DNA from: Prevotellaceae bacterium UBA2448
GTDB lineage: Bacteria; Bacteroidota; Bacteroidia; Bacteroidales; Bacteroidaceae
Direction of reading: 5' to 3'
Assembly (NCBI GenBank): GCA_002342585.1
Contig: DDQG01000015.1
Location: 25,902-89,901, forward strand
Length of the DNA stretch: 64,000 nucleotides
A model generated the notes under the pieces. The model had not been told where the DNA came from. It did no database searches and was given only the letters and a program-made list of their open reading frames with translations. Numbering within the stretch: position 1 is the stretch's first letter; the number at the start of each line of letters is the position of its first letter. A program made the position numbers and the translations under genes. This document shows, one piece after another, positions 25,599 to 34,815 of the stretch.

Positions 25599-27986
25599 AT
25601 GAGTAACGCTTCAGACGAAAAAGAAAAAAAAGCAAAGGATTTCGGTCACATGCCTAAGATACTAATTGGATTATGGGGCTTTGTGTTGTTTATATTTGCT
25701 TGCATAGCAATATTTATATTCAGTATCTCACAGGGTTGGTTTGGCGAGTTGCCTCCTGTGTCGGACTTGGAAAACCCGATAAACAAATATGCATCAAGGG
25801 TTTTTACAAGTGATAATAAATTACTTGGAACATGGAGCTATGCATCGGAGAATCGTGTTATGGTGACATATGATTCACTACCACAAAATCTTGTAAATGC
25901 ATTAGTTGCAACTGAGGATGAACGCTTTTTTGACCACTCTGGTGTTGACCTTAGAGCCTTATTGCGTGCTATAGTGAAGCGTGGATTTATGCATCAAAAA
26001 TCAGCTGGTGGTGGTTCTACTATCACTCAACAGTTAGCTAAGCAGCTCTACTCGGAAGTTGCAAGAGATACCCGTAAACGTCTGATGCAGAAACCTATCG
26101 AATGGTATATTGCTGTTCAGTTGGAAAGGTTCTATACAAAAGAAGAAATCTTGACGATGTATCTTAATTATTTTGATTTCCTGAATAATGCTGTTGGCAT
26201 CAAGAATGCTGCCAAGACATATTTCGGACATGATCGCGTACAGGATTTAAATCTCGTAGAATGTGCAACATTAGTGGGTATGTGTAAAAACCCTTCTCTT
26301 TATAATCCGAGACGATTCTTAGATCGTAGCCGTAACCGGCGTAATGTGGTTTTAGCTCAGATGCACAAGTCGGGGTATCTTTCAAAAGAAGAAATGTTAG
26401 CTGCTCAGAAGAAGCCTCTCGATATAAGCCACTTCCATGTTCAAGACCATAAGGAAGGTATGGCTCCTTATTTCCGCGAATATCTGCGTCGTATATTCAT
26501 GGCAAAGAAGCCAGATAAAGATAATTATGCAGCATGGCAGTATCAGCAATTTTATGATGACAGCCTTGCATGGGAGAACGACCCTCTGTATGGTTGGTGT
26601 AACAAAAACGTAAAAAAAGACGGTTCTCATTATAATATATATACTGACGGACTAAAGATATACACTACACTTGACAGTCGTATGCAACAGTTTGCAGAGG
26701 AATGTGTTGCAAATCATGTGTCAGGATATTTGCAGAAAGCATTTGACGAAGAACAGAAAGGCAATCCGACTGCTCCATTCTGGGAATTATCAAACGAAAA
26801 GATTGATCATATTTTGCATAGAGCTATGCGTCAAAGCGAACGTTATAGAGTGATGAAAAACGATGGATGTTCGGACGAAGAAATCGAAAAGGCTTTCAAT
26901 ACAAAGACTCCAATGATGCTCTACGGCAAGACAGAAGAAGTTGAGATGACTCCGCTTGACTCAATTCGATACTATAAACACTTCTTGAGAACTGCCATGA
27001 TGGCAATGGATCCAAGAAATGGACATGTAAAAGTGTATGTTGGCGGACTGAACTACAGATATTTCCAGTATGACAATGTCTTGGGTGGTGGGAGACGACA
27101 GATAGGTTCTACTATGAAACCATTCCTCTATACATTAGCTATGGAAAACGGATTCACACCGTGTGATGTAGCTCCAAATGTTCAGCTCACATACGGTTCA
27201 GGACCAATGGCCTGGACTCCAAGAAACGGTTCAAAAGCTCGTTATGGAGAGATGGTTACGCTAAAATGGGGACTCTCACAATCGAACAACTGGATAGCAG
27301 CATATGTAATGAGTCAGCTGAACCCGAATGCACTCATCGATTTAGTACACCTGTTTGGTATCACAACTCAGAATATGCACCCATCATTGCCTTTGTGCTT
27401 AGGACCATGTGATGTCAGCGTGGGCGAAATGGTTAGTGCTTATACAGCCTTTGCTAATAATGGTGTACGATTCTGTCCACTCCTCGTTTCACACATCGAA
27501 GATTCAGATGGTAACATCATTGAGACCTTTACTCCAAGAATGAATGAGGTAATGTCACAGGAGTCTTGTTATAAGATGATAGATATGCTGCGTGCAGTTA
27601 TTGACCACGGAACAGGTCGTTCGTTGAGAACTGAAAAGTATGGCATCACAGCAGATATGATTGGTAAGACTGGTACTACAAATTCTAATGCTGATGGTTG
27701 GTTTATGGGAGTCGTGCCAAAATTAGTGGTAGGTTGCTGGGTTGGTGGTGAAGACCGAGATATCCACTTCCGTAGTATGGCTTTCGGACAAGGTGCAAGA
27801 GCTGCTCTACCTGCAGTAGGTAATTTCTTAAAAAAGGTTTTTGCTACTAAAGAATTTGGTATTGCTCAAACTGATACATTTGCAATTCCTAATAATTTCA
27901 AATTCTGTTCTAGCGACCTTGATGACCTAGATTCTGCACCAAAGACTCCCGTGGAAGAAAGTGAAATGGATTCAAATTTCCAATAA
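25599..27986 (+). CDS. Penicillin-binding protein 1A (bifunctional transglycosylase/transpeptidase)
   Basis: Inner-membrane class A PBP of 795 aa that polymerises and cross-links peptidoglycan. One N-terminal membrane anchor (about residues 19-43). GT51 domain: ATEDERFFDHSGVD with the catalytic Glu, then GGGSTITQQLAKQLY. Transpeptidase domain: GSTMKPFLY (SxxK), SQSNNW (SxN) and KTGTTNS (KTG). The C terminus is acidic (DLDDLDSAPKTPVEESEMDSNFQ). The stop lies inside the first copy of a 27-base tandem duplication; the second copy is untranslated. kdsB begins 53 bases downstream. Confidence 0.95.
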   Translation: MSNASDEKEKKAKDFGHMPKILIGLWGFVLFIFACIAIFIFSISQGWFGELPPVSDLENPINKYASRVFTSDNKLLGTWSYASENRVMVTYDSLPQNLVNALVATEDERFFDHSGVDLRALLRAIVKRGFMHQKSAGGGSTITQQLAKQLYSEVARDTRKRLMQKPIEWYIAVQLERFYTKEEILTMYLNYFDFLNNAVGIKNAAKTYFGHDRVQDLNLVECATLVGMCKNPSLYNPRRFLDRSRNRRNVVLAQMHKSGYLSKEEMLAAQKKPLDISHFHVQDHKEGMAPYFREYLRRIFMAKKPDKDNYAAWQYQQFYDDSLAWENDPLYGWCNKNVKKDGSHYNIYTDGLKIYTTLDSRMQQFAEECVANHVSGYLQKAFDEEQKGNPTAPFWELSNEKIDHILHRAMRQSERYRVMKNDGCSDEEIEKAFNTKTPMMLYGKTEEVEMTPLDSIRYYKHFLRTAMMAMDPRNGHVKVYVGGLNYRYFQYDNVLGGGRRQIGSTMKPFLYTLAMENGFTPCDVAPNVQLTYGSGPMAWTPRNGSKARYGEMVTLKWGLSQSNNWIAAYVMSQLNPNALIDLVHLFGITTQNMHPSLPLCLGPCDVSVGEMVSAYTAFANNGVRFCPLLVSHIEDSDGNIIETFTPRMNEVMSQESCYKMIDMLRAVIDHGTGRSLRTEKYGITADMIGKTGTTNSNADGWFMGVVPKLVVGCWVGGEDRDIHFRSMAFGQGARAALPAVGNFLKKVFATKEFGIAQTDTFAIPNNFKFCSSDLDDLDSAPKTPVEESEMDSNFQ

Positions 27987-28024
27987 CCTGAAATCTATTC
28001 AAATTTCCAATAACCTGAAATCTA
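27971..28024 (+). repeat. 27-bp direct tandem duplication at the PBP1A stop
   Basis: Two identical adjacent 27-base copies (27971-27997 and 27998-28024). The first contains the PBP1A stop codon TAA at 27984-27986. Looks like a recent replication-slippage duplication in the PBP1A-kdsB gap. Confidence 0.9.
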
Positions 28025-28039
28025 TATAATTGATTATTT

Positions 28040-28789
28040 ATGAAATTTATAGGTATTATTCCTGCAAGATATGCTTCTACAAGATTTCCCGGCAAGCCAT
28101 TGGCAATGCTGGGAGGAAAGATGGTGATTGAACGTGTTTACAGACAAGTAGAAGGTGTGTTTGATGCTGTTGTAGTTGCTACAGATGACGAAAGAATAGA
28201 AAAAGCTGTAAAGTCATTTGGTGGTAATGTAGTGATGACAAGTACTAGCCACAGAAGTGGAACAGATAGATGTTATGAAGCTCTACAGAAGGTAGGTGCT
28301 GATAAGTTTGATGTTGTAGTTAATATACAAGGAGATGAACCCTTCATTCAGCCATCTCAATTACAAGCTATAAAAGGGTGCTTCGATGATGAAACAACAG
28401 ATATTGCGACTTTAGTGAAACCATTCACAAAGAAGGATGGTTGGGATGCATTGAAAAATCCGAATTCTCCGAAGGTTGTTCTAAATAAAAATATGGAGGC
28501 TATGTATTTTAGCCGTTCAGTTATTCCATATTTTCGTGGAAAGGATAATGATGAATGGTTAGAAAATCATACATATTATAAACATATTGGACTTTATGCC
28601 TATCGCAGACAAGTATTAGCTGAAATTACCGCTCTTCAGCAAGGAGAGCTGGAAAAGGTGGAATCACTCGAACAACTTAGATGGCTTGAGAATGGTTATA
28701 CGATAAAAGTTGCTACCACAGATGTAGAAACAATAGGAATTGATACCCCTGAGGATTTACAAAGGGCAGAAGAATTCTTAAAGCAATAG
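28040..28789 (+). CDS. kdsB: 3-deoxy-manno-octulosonate cytidylyltransferase
   Basis: Activates Kdo with CTP to CMP-Kdo for lipid A/LPS inner-core synthesis. Recognised by the N-terminal IIPARYASTRFPGKPLAMLGGKMVIERV (residues 5-32), NIQGDEPFI and the C-terminal IDTPEDLQRAEEF. The 249 aa are standard. Convergent with trmD, 6 bases between stops, and no obvious terminator in the gap. kdsC, later in the window, is a further gene of the pathway. Confidence 0.95.
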   Translation: MKFIGIIPARYASTRFPGKPLAMLGGKMVIERVYRQVEGVFDAVVVATDDERIEKAVKSFGGNVVMTSTSHRSGTDRCYEALQKVGADKFDVVVNIQGDEPFIQPSQLQAIKGCFDDETTDIATLVKPFTKKDGWDALKNPNSPKVVLNKNMEAMYFSRSVIPYFRGKDNDEWLENHTYYKHIGLYAYRRQVLAEITALQQGELEKVESLEQLRWLENGYTIKVATTDVETIGIDTPEDLQRAEEFLKQ

Positions 28790-28795
28790 AAAGAA

Positions 28796-29494
28796 TTATT
28801 CATTTAGTAAGTCTGGGCGTAACATTTTGGTACGTTTTAATGCCTGCTCGTATTCCCATTCTTTAATTTTAGCTTCATGACCTGATAGCAATATGTCAGG
28901 AACTGTCCATGTTTCATCTGGATTTTCAACTGGATGGTATTCAGCAGGACGAGTATATACGGGTGGTTCGAGGAGGTTATCTTGAAAAGAATCGGACAAA
29001 GCACTTTGTTCGTCACCAATTGCTCCAGGAAGCACTCGGACTATAGCATCAGTCATGATGGCAGCAGCTAGTTCACCACCCGTAAGCACAAAGTCGCCAA
29101 CAGAAATTTCTCTAGTAATTAGGTGTTCGCGAATGCGGTAGTCAATCCCTTTATAATGTCCGCAGAGAATAATGATATTTTGCTTTAACGAGAGTTCGTT
29201 TGCTACTGGCTGTGTAAACTTTTCACCATCGGGAGCTGTAAAAATAATCTCATCGTAGTGACGCTCCGATTTCAGTTTGGAAATACAGGCATCAATAGGC
29301 TGGCATTGCATGAGCATTCCTGCAGCACCACCAAAAGGGTAGTCATCTACACGTTTGTGTTTGTCAATGGTATAATCGCGTAGATTATGTATGAATATTT
29401 CAACTAATCCTTTCTTTTGTGCCCGACCAAGTATACTTTCTTTGATGAACGGTTCAATCAGTTCTGGTAGCACGGTTATAATATCTATTCTCAC
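28796..29494 (-). CDS. trmD: tRNA (guanine-N1)-methyltransferase
   Basis: Methylates G37 of tRNAs reading CNN codons to prevent frameshifting. SPOUT-fold signatures are visible: DYPFGGAAGMLMQCQPI, CGHYKGIDYRI, and the knot region ISVGDFVLTGGELAAAIMTDAI. The 232 aa are normal. Initiation is GTG at 29494 (RIDIITVLPELIEPF). It lies 39 bases downstream of glmS's end on the other side of that gap, transcribed before it: glmS is downstream in genome coordinates but upstream in transcription, so trmD probably follows glmS on one mRNA. Confidence 0.95.
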   Translation of the reverse strand: MRIDIITVLPELIEPFIKESILGRAQKKGLVEIFIHNLRDYTIDKHKRVDDYPFGGAAGMLMQCQPIDACISKLKSERHYDEIIFTAPDGEKFTQPVANELSLKQNIIILCGHYKGIDYRIREHLITREISVGDFVLTGGELAAAIMTDAIVRVLPGAIGDEQSALSDSFQDNLLEPPVYTRPAEYHPVENPDETWTVPDILLSGHEAKIKEWEYEQALKRTKMLRPDLLNE

Positions 29495-29533
29495 AGAATT
29501 TTAGTTTTATTGTTTATATATTCGACTACTAAA

Positions 29534-31378
29534 TTATTCAACAGTCACACTCTTTGCTAAGTTGCGAGGCTGATCCACATCCTTACCTTTGCATATTGCA
29601 ACGTAGTAGGCGAGGAGTTGGAGTGGAATAGTTGCGAGAAGTGGTTCGAGGCATTCAAGTGTCTTAGGTAGTTCAATTGTAGCATCAGCCATCTTCTTTA
29701 TTGTTTCATCGCCTTCACTTACAATAGCAATAACACGTGCTCTACGTGCTTTTATTTCCTGTATGTTTGATACAACTTTCTCGTAGAGTTCGTTTTTAGT
29801 GGCTATTACAACTACTGGCATTTCGTCATCAATCAAGGCGATAGGTCCATGTTTCATTTCTGCTGCAGGATATCCTTCAGCATGGATATAGCTAATTTCT
29901 TTCAGTTTGAGAGCACCTTCAAGAGCAACGGGGTAGTTGTATCCACGACCTAGATAAAGGAAGTTGTGAGCATAGGTAAAGATCTTACTGATGTCTTTAA
30001 TTTTATCGCATTGCTTGAGCAGAACCTTCATTTTTTCAGGGATGTTGTGCAATTCACGAATAGCTTCTTCGTATTTGTTTTGCTTAACATTATTTCGAGC
30101 TTTTCCTAAGGCAAGAGCTAACATTGTGAGTACTGTTACCTGTCCGGTAAACGCTTTTGTACTTGCAACACCTATTTCTGGTCCTACGTGAATATAACTA
30201 CCTGTATGGGTGGCGCGAGGAATGCTACTGCCAATGGCGTTACAAACTCCGTATATGAAGGCTCCCTTCTTCTTTGCTAGCTCTACAGCCGCGAGGGTGT
30301 CGGCGGTCTCGCCACTTTGACTGATAGCAATTACAACATCATTACTGTTTATAACAGGATTGCGGTAACGGAATTCACTAGCATACTCTACTTCGCATGG
30401 GATTCCACAGAAATCTTCGATTAACTGTTTTCCGATTAGTCCTGCATGCCAGCTAGTTCCACATGCAACTATGATAATACGACGGGCATCAACAAGTTTT
30501 TGCTTGAAGTCTATAACTGCACTTAGAATGACATTATTTGCTTCTACATTAACACGCCCACTCATACAGTCCATAATACAATCTGGCTGTTCGAAAATCT
30601 CCTTTAACATGAAGTGAGGATATCCACCTTTCTCTATCTGCTGAAGATTAAGTTCTACTTCAATAATATCATGTTTCAGTTCTTTTTCATAGAAATCTAC
30701 AATCTTTACGTCGTGACCACGCTGGATGATAGCTATATCTTTATCGTCGAGATATATAACTTTTTTTGTGTATTCAATGATTGGACTTGCGTCAGAACCA
30801 ATAAAAAACTCATCGTTGCCTATTCCAATTACAAGTGGGCTAGATTTACGTGCAGCAATAATTTGGTCCGGATTTCTTTTGTCAAGAATGGCGATAGCAT
30901 AAGCTCCAATGACTGTTCGGAGAGTCATGCGAACTGCACTTAATAAATCTAGGTTTTTGCTCGTTTGTATGTACTCAATTAGTTGAATGAGAACTTCTGT
31001 ATCGGTATTGCTCTTAAATTTAACTCCTTTTTCAATAAGTTGTTTTTTTAATACAGCATAATTTTCAATTATGCCATTATGTATGATTGCAAGATTTCCA
31101 CTGTTACTTATATGCGGATGTGCATTCACGCTATTGGGCTCACCATGAGTAGCCCAACGTGTATGAGCAATACCAACTGTTCCACTTGTGTCTTTGTCCT
31201 TAGCATATTCTTCAAGGTCGCTAACTTTACCTTTGGTTTTATAAACGTTAAGTTCCCCATTGTCATTAAGCAGGGCTACGCCAGCGCTGTCGTAGCCACG
31301 ATACTCAAGACGTTTCAAACCATTTATCAAAATAGGGTAGGCCTTTTTCTTTCCTATATAACCAACAATACCACACAT
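29534..31378 (-). CDS. glmS: Glutamine--fructose-6-phosphate aminotransferase
   Basis: Makes glucosamine-6-phosphate from fructose-6-phosphate and glutamine, the first step to UDP-GlcNAc. The catalytic Cys2 follows the initiator Met (MCGIVGYIGKK). The glutaminase domain has YDSAGVAL and HTRWATHG; the two SIS domains have CGTSWHAGL and SQSGETADT with GPIALID in the isomerase C terminus, which ends AKSVTVE as usual. 614 aa. Promoter TATCTTTG at 31433-31440. No glmS ribozyme-like element is expected or seen in the short leader (54 bases). Confidence 0.97.
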   Translation of the reverse strand: MCGIVGYIGKKKAYPILINGLKRLEYRGYDSAGVALLNDNGELNVYKTKGKVSDLEEYAKDKDTSGTVGIAHTRWATHGEPNSVNAHPHISNSGNLAIIHNGIIENYAVLKKQLIEKGVKFKSNTDTEVLIQLIEYIQTSKNLDLLSAVRMTLRTVIGAYAIAILDKRNPDQIIAARKSSPLVIGIGNDEFFIGSDASPIIEYTKKVIYLDDKDIAIIQRGHDVKIVDFYEKELKHDIIEVELNLQQIEKGGYPHFMLKEIFEQPDCIMDCMSGRVNVEANNVILSAVIDFKQKLVDARRIIIVACGTSWHAGLIGKQLIEDFCGIPCEVEYASEFRYRNPVINSNDVVIAISQSGETADTLAAVELAKKKGAFIYGVCNAIGSSIPRATHTGSYIHVGPEIGVASTKAFTGQVTVLTMLALALGKARNNVKQNKYEEAIRELHNIPEKMKVLLKQCDKIKDISKIFTYAHNFLYLGRGYNYPVALEGALKLKEISYIHAEGYPAAEMKHGPIALIDDEMPVVVIATKNELYEKVVSNIQEIKARRARVIAIVSEGDETIKKMADATIELPKTLECLEPLLATIPLQLLAYYVAICKGKDVDQPRNLAKSVTVE

Positions 31379-31432
31379 AATTTAATTTATTTATATATGA
31401 CTTAATTTTTTATACCAATTTTTATATCGCTG

Positions 31433-31440
31433 CAAAGATA
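31433..31440 (-). promoter_or_regulatory. Bacteroidota -7 box for glmS
   Basis: Reads TATCTTTG on the minus strand, 55 bases before the glmS ATG. No clean -33 TTTG at standard spacing. Confidence 0.65.
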
Positions 31441-31484
31441 AGGTATTCTAGTAAAAGTGAAAAATATAATTAAGAAAAAACATG

Positions 31485-31520
31485 AAAAAGTGAGCAACTT
31501 GCTTACGATGCTCACTTTTT
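31485..31520 (-). terminator. Intrinsic terminator of the carboxymuconolactone decarboxylase gene
   Basis: Twelve-base arms AAAAAGTGAGCA (31485-31496) and TGCTCACTTTTT (31509-31520) pair perfectly; the A/T ends provide the T-tract. It lies 58 bases after the stop at 31578 and before the glmS promoter. Confidence 0.9.
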
Positions 31521-31577
31521 GTAAGGATTAACTATATTTTAGTTGCAAAATGTCAATACAAAAACTATAATAATAAA

Positions 31578-32357
31578 TTAAAACTGGTGCTCGTATGCCT
31601 TGTTTATAGCATTGAGTGCCTGCAAAGAACGAGGAAAGCCAATGTAAGGGAGCATTGCTGTTACAGCAGCAACCATTTCAGTTTTGCTCGTACCTGTGTT
31701 TTTGTTTGCAATAGCATGACTTTCCATTTGGTTAGGACAACCACCAAGACTAGCTAAGAAACAGAAAGTCATCAGTTCACGATGCTGAGCATCGATTCCG
31801 TTACGTGTGTAATAATCGCCAAAACAATAACTCTGAAGGAAGTCGATGATATGTTCTTGTCCCTTTGGGCATGTTTGATACATGTTTTCAACAGCACCTT
31901 TTCCGAAAACATCCTCCATGTAAAGACGACCTTTTTCTTTTCTGTCTTCTTGAGTTGTAGTAGCCTGTTCGTCAAGGGGTAGTTTTATGTCATTATTTTC
32001 AAATACCTCATTCATGATTGGTAGAAGGTCGATGACAAAATTAAAGCCTACATAAGGCATAGCTTGATAAACTACTTCACGGATTTCACGTGGCTTTACA
32101 CCTACATTTAAACATGCATCAACATAATTTCTGAATTCTAACTTTGATCCACAACCAATTGTACTTGCTAATATACACATTACTCGAGTTTTCTCCAGTA
32201 CGGGACCTTCGGTCAGAGCAAGACTCTCGTCGTAAGCAAAATTGTCAAATATTGCTGTCAATTCAGGATCGTGCTTCAGAGTATTCACACTATATCGTTG
32301 TGAGAATAAGCGTCTGATTGTTGCTTTTGCCTTCTCTGTAATGTTTAAACTTTTCAT
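31578..32357 (-). CDS. Carboxymuconolactone decarboxylase family protein (two CMD domains)
   Basis: Protein of 259 aa formed of two CMD-like helical domains (about residues 30-120 and 150-255), each with AVTAML-type helix packing; the second has LASLGGCPNQMESHAIANKNTGTSKTEM. AhpD-type proteins use a CxxC pair plus His for peroxide reduction; here I see only isolated Cys residues (for example in STIGCGS and GGCPNQ), so thiol-redox activity is uncertain. Monocistronic: promoter at 32388-32395 and terminator at 31485-31520. Confidence 0.8.
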   Translation of the reverse strand: MKSLNITEKAKATIRRLFSQRYSVNTLKHDPELTAIFDNFAYDESLALTEGPVLEKTRVMCILASTIGCGSKLEFRNYVDACLNVGVKPREIREVVYQAMPYVGFNFVIDLLPIMNEVFENNDIKLPLDEQATTTQEDRKEKGRLYMEDVFGKGAVENMYQTCPKGQEHIIDFLQSYCFGDYYTRNGIDAQHRELMTFCFLASLGGCPNQMESHAIANKNTGTSKTEMVAAVTAMLPYIGFPRSLQALNAINKAYEHQF

Positions 32358-32387
32358 GGCTAATTACGTTTTGTTATATTTATGTTG

Positions 32388-32395
32388 CAAATATA
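32388..32395 (-). promoter_or_regulatory. Bacteroidota -7 box for the CMD-family gene
   Basis: Reads TATATTTG on the minus strand, with TTTG at 32415-32418 as the -33 element (19-base spacer). Confidence 0.8.
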
Positions 32396-32492
32396 CAACC
32401 CTTAAGATAATATGCAAAATAAAAAACTATTTATTTTGTTATATATAGATTACATTATATGATATTTTATATCAAATTAAAATATTTTGATT

Positions 32493-33284
32493 TTATTCGT
32501 CTGAATTATCTTCAATGTCTTCTATATCTTCAATATCTTCAAGTGGAAGGTTGTCGTTATCAATTTCTTCGTCTGTATCTTCATCAAGATCATCGTCTTG
32601 ATCAGAATTTTCATCATCAATGTCTGTCATGTCGTCGTCAGTATCGTTATCGTCATCAAAATCATTGTCTTCTTCCTCGTCATCACGAATAGTGAAGTCC
32701 GTTTTGATTTTCTCTACTTTTGGTTTTGCTTTCATAAAAATTGCTTCAATCCATGACCCTCGAATTATTTCGAGAATATCATAACCGTCAGCTTTACGAC
32801 GTTCCAAAATTCCACCAGCACGATGCATGGTTGCTTCTGGTAGGGAGGTGTAGTCAACATAAAATGCAGATTCAATAACATCTTGGATTGAAAGCGAAAG
32901 TCCCTTCCATCCAGTACCCATATTTCTACGGATTAACTCCAGAACCTCTGTAGCATCAAGATGTTGAATATTTTCCAATGTTAGATCAGTTATCTTCTTG
33001 ATTGCATGTTTGCGAATTGCTATTGCGTCAATATCACCTTCACTGGGGTAAGAGAAAATTTCATAACCTTGTTTTTCCAATTTATTAACTTGCTGTTCAT
33101 CGTTTCTGGAGAGATACTGTATGTCAAAAACAGTGCGAATGATATTCATATAATGAGTTTCCATCTCATTATAGTCTTCTTCCTTCTTGCCCTCAACAAG
33201 CATATTAGCTAATTCACTTTCTGTTACAGACCAAATGTTACCTTTGGTAAGATCATCAAGAATCATTTCATTTCTTTCTTTCAT
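32493..33284 (-). CDS. Hypothetical protein with a long acidic Asp/Glu tail
   Basis: 263 aa from ATG 33284. The N-terminal ~200 residues form a helical globular domain with no family I can name (ILDDLTKGNIWSVTESELANML...IDAIAIRKHAIKKITDLTLENIQHLD...). The last ~65 residues are almost only Asp and Glu with some Asn/Ile, including a repeated EDI. Such tails occur in proteins that bind basic partners. A 33317 start would place the -7 box (33307-33314) inside the coding region, so 33284 is preferred. Divergent from the AICAR transformylase gene. No signal peptide. Confidence 0.7.
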   Translation of the reverse strand: MKERNEMILDDLTKGNIWSVTESELANMLVEGKKEEDYNEMETHYMNIIRTVFDIQYLSRNDEQQVNKLEKQGYEIFSYPSEGDIDAIAIRKHAIKKITDLTLENIQHLDATEVLELIRRNMGTGWKGLSLSIQDVIESAFYVDYTSLPEATMHRAGGILERRKADGYDILEIIRGSWIEAIFMKAKPKVEKIKTDFTIRDDEEEDNDFDDDNDTDDDMTDIDDENSDQDDDLDEDTDEEIDNDNLPLEDIEDIEDIEDNSDE

Positions 33285-33306
33285 AAACCATGATTTAATT
33301 TGCATG

Positions 33307-33314
33307 CAAAGGTA
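33307..33314 (-). promoter_or_regulatory. Bacteroidota -7 box for the acidic-tail gene
   Basis: Reads TACCTTTG on the minus strand, 23 bases before ATG 33284. No clear -33 element. Confidence 0.6.
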
Positions 33315-33378
33315 CATATTTAGTTTTGTATTTACTATTTTCCATTTTTTATTTTTTGTTTTTTGTCTACTAAAATCG

Positions 33379-33386
33379 TATCTTCG
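33379..33386 (+). promoter_or_regulatory. Bacteroidota -7-like box for the AICAR transformylase gene
   Basis: Reads TATCTTCG, one base from consensus, with TTTG at 33355-33358 (20-base spacer), 34 bases before the ATG at 33420. Confidence 0.6.
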
Positions 33387-33419
33387 CAGAGAAATTGAAA
33401 ATATAAAATCATTACACAG

Positions 33420-34601
33420 ATGAAAGAATTAGAGTTAAAGTATGGGTGTAACCCAAATCAGAAGCCTGCAAGGGTTTTTATGACAAATGGAGAACTTCCT
33501 TTTGAAGTACTTTCAGGCAGACCTGGGTATATTAATTTATTAGATGCATTTAATTCATGGCAATTAGTAAAAGAATTAAAAGCAGCAACAGGAATGCCGT
33601 CTGCTGCGAGTTTTAAGCATGTCAGTCCTGCTGGAGCTGCTGTGGGTGCTCCTTTGAGCGATACATTAAAGAAAGTATATTTTGTAGATGATATTAAAAT
33701 ACCTTTGACACCAATCGCTACTGCTTATGCACGTGCAAGAGGAGCAGACCGTATGTCAAGCTATGGCGATTTTATTGCTTTAAGTGATACATGTGATGTT
33801 GCAACTGCTACTCTTATCAAACGCGAGGTAAGTGATGGCGTAATTGCACCAGATTATGAACCAGAAGCTTTGCAGATTCTTAGAGAAAAGAGAAAAGGGA
33901 CATATTGTGTTATCAAGATTGATGCTAACTATAAACCAGATTCCATAGAACGCAAACAGGTATTTGGAGTTACTTTTGAACAAGGTAGGAACGAAATAGA
34001 TTTGACCGGAGAGAATTTGTTTGAAAATATTCCGACACAAAACAAAACCTTCTCCGAGAATGCTAAGCGTGATTTAAAAATAGCTCTTATTACTCTGAAA
34101 TATACTCAATCTAATTCTGTTTGTTATGTTAAGGACGGTCAGGCTATTGGCATAGGTGCAGGACAACAGAGTCGCATCCACTGTACCAGACTTGCAGGTC
34201 AGAAGGCAGATACATGGTGGTTACGCCAATGTCCTAAAGTTATGAATCTTCCATTTAAGGATGGAGTTCGTCGGGCAGATCGTGATAATACAATTGATGT
34301 CTATATTGGCGACGAGTGGGAGGATGTATTGCGTGAAGGTATTTGGCAACAATTCTTTACAGAAAAACCAGAACCTCTAACACGTGAAGAAAAAAAATCA
34401 TGGATTGCAAAAAATACCAATGTTTGTTTAGGCTCTGATGCATTCTTCCCATTCGGTGACAATATTGAGAGAGCTCACAAATCAGGAGTTCAGTACATTG
34501 CTCAAGCGGGAGGCTCTGTACGCGACGACAATGTTATAGAGACGTGCGATAAATATAATATTGCTATGGCCTTTACAGGTATAAGACTTTTCCATCATTA
34601 A
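33420..34601 (+). CDS. Stand-alone AICAR transformylase (PurH C-terminal domain only)
   Basis: Converts AICAR plus 10-formyl-THF to FAICAR, the penultimate step of IMP synthesis. The 393 aa correspond to the transformylase half of PurH: LKYGCNPNQKPARVF, SAASFKHVSPAGAAVG, ADRMSSYGDFIALSD, and IGIGAGQQSRIHCTRLAGQKADTWWL, ending AMAFTGIRLFHH. The N-terminal MGS-like IMP cyclohydrolase domain is absent, so the last step must come from another protein. Stand-alone forms of this length are known in Bacteroidales. A small basic protein gene begins 2 bases after its stop. Confidence 0.9.
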   Translation: MKELELKYGCNPNQKPARVFMTNGELPFEVLSGRPGYINLLDAFNSWQLVKELKAATGMPSAASFKHVSPAGAAVGAPLSDTLKKVYFVDDIKIPLTPIATAYARARGADRMSSYGDFIALSDTCDVATATLIKREVSDGVIAPDYEPEALQILREKRKGTYCVIKIDANYKPDSIERKQVFGVTFEQGRNEIDLTGENLFENIPTQNKTFSENAKRDLKIALITLKYTQSNSVCYVKDGQAIGIGAGQQSRIHCTRLAGQKADTWWLRQCPKVMNLPFKDGVRRADRDNTIDVYIGDEWEDVLREGIWQQFFTEKPEPLTREEKKSWIAKNTNVCLGSDAFFPFGDNIERAHKSGVQYIAQAGGSVRDDNVIETCDKYNIAMAFTGIRLFHH

Positions 34602-34602
34602 T

Positions 34603-34815
34603 ATGGCTAGCGACGAAGAAATAAGATATGCAATTATGAACGGTATTTCGTTCTCTGGTGCTAAGAAAGAACGGAATGAAGATCCCAATAAGGTAAAAAC
34701 CAAAGCCAGAGGCAAACAGTATCATACTGGTGCCCATGGCTCTGGTAGTGCTAAACATAAAGCTGAGATTCGTCAGAATGTAAAGAAGCGTGCCAGCCAA
34801 CGACGAGGTAAATGA
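34603..34815 (+). CDS. Small basic hypothetical protein
   Basis: 70 aa, ATG 2 bases after the transformylase stop. Composition is strongly basic in the second half (VKTKARGKQYHTGAHGSGSAKHKAEIRQNVKKRASQRRGK), as for a nucleic-acid or ribosome-associated protein, but no family is recognised. Its last 43 bases overlap the 3' end of the convergent PAP2 gene. Coding status is supported by spacing and composition only. Confidence 0.5.
   Translation: MASDEEIRYAIMNGISFSGAKKERNEDPNKVKTKARGKQYHTGAHGSGSAKHKAEIRQNVKKRASQRRGK

Noticed and set aside
31379..31432. glmS ribozyme in the leader
   Set aside because: The leader is too short and shows no ribozyme core; such ribozymes are mainly from Firmicutes.
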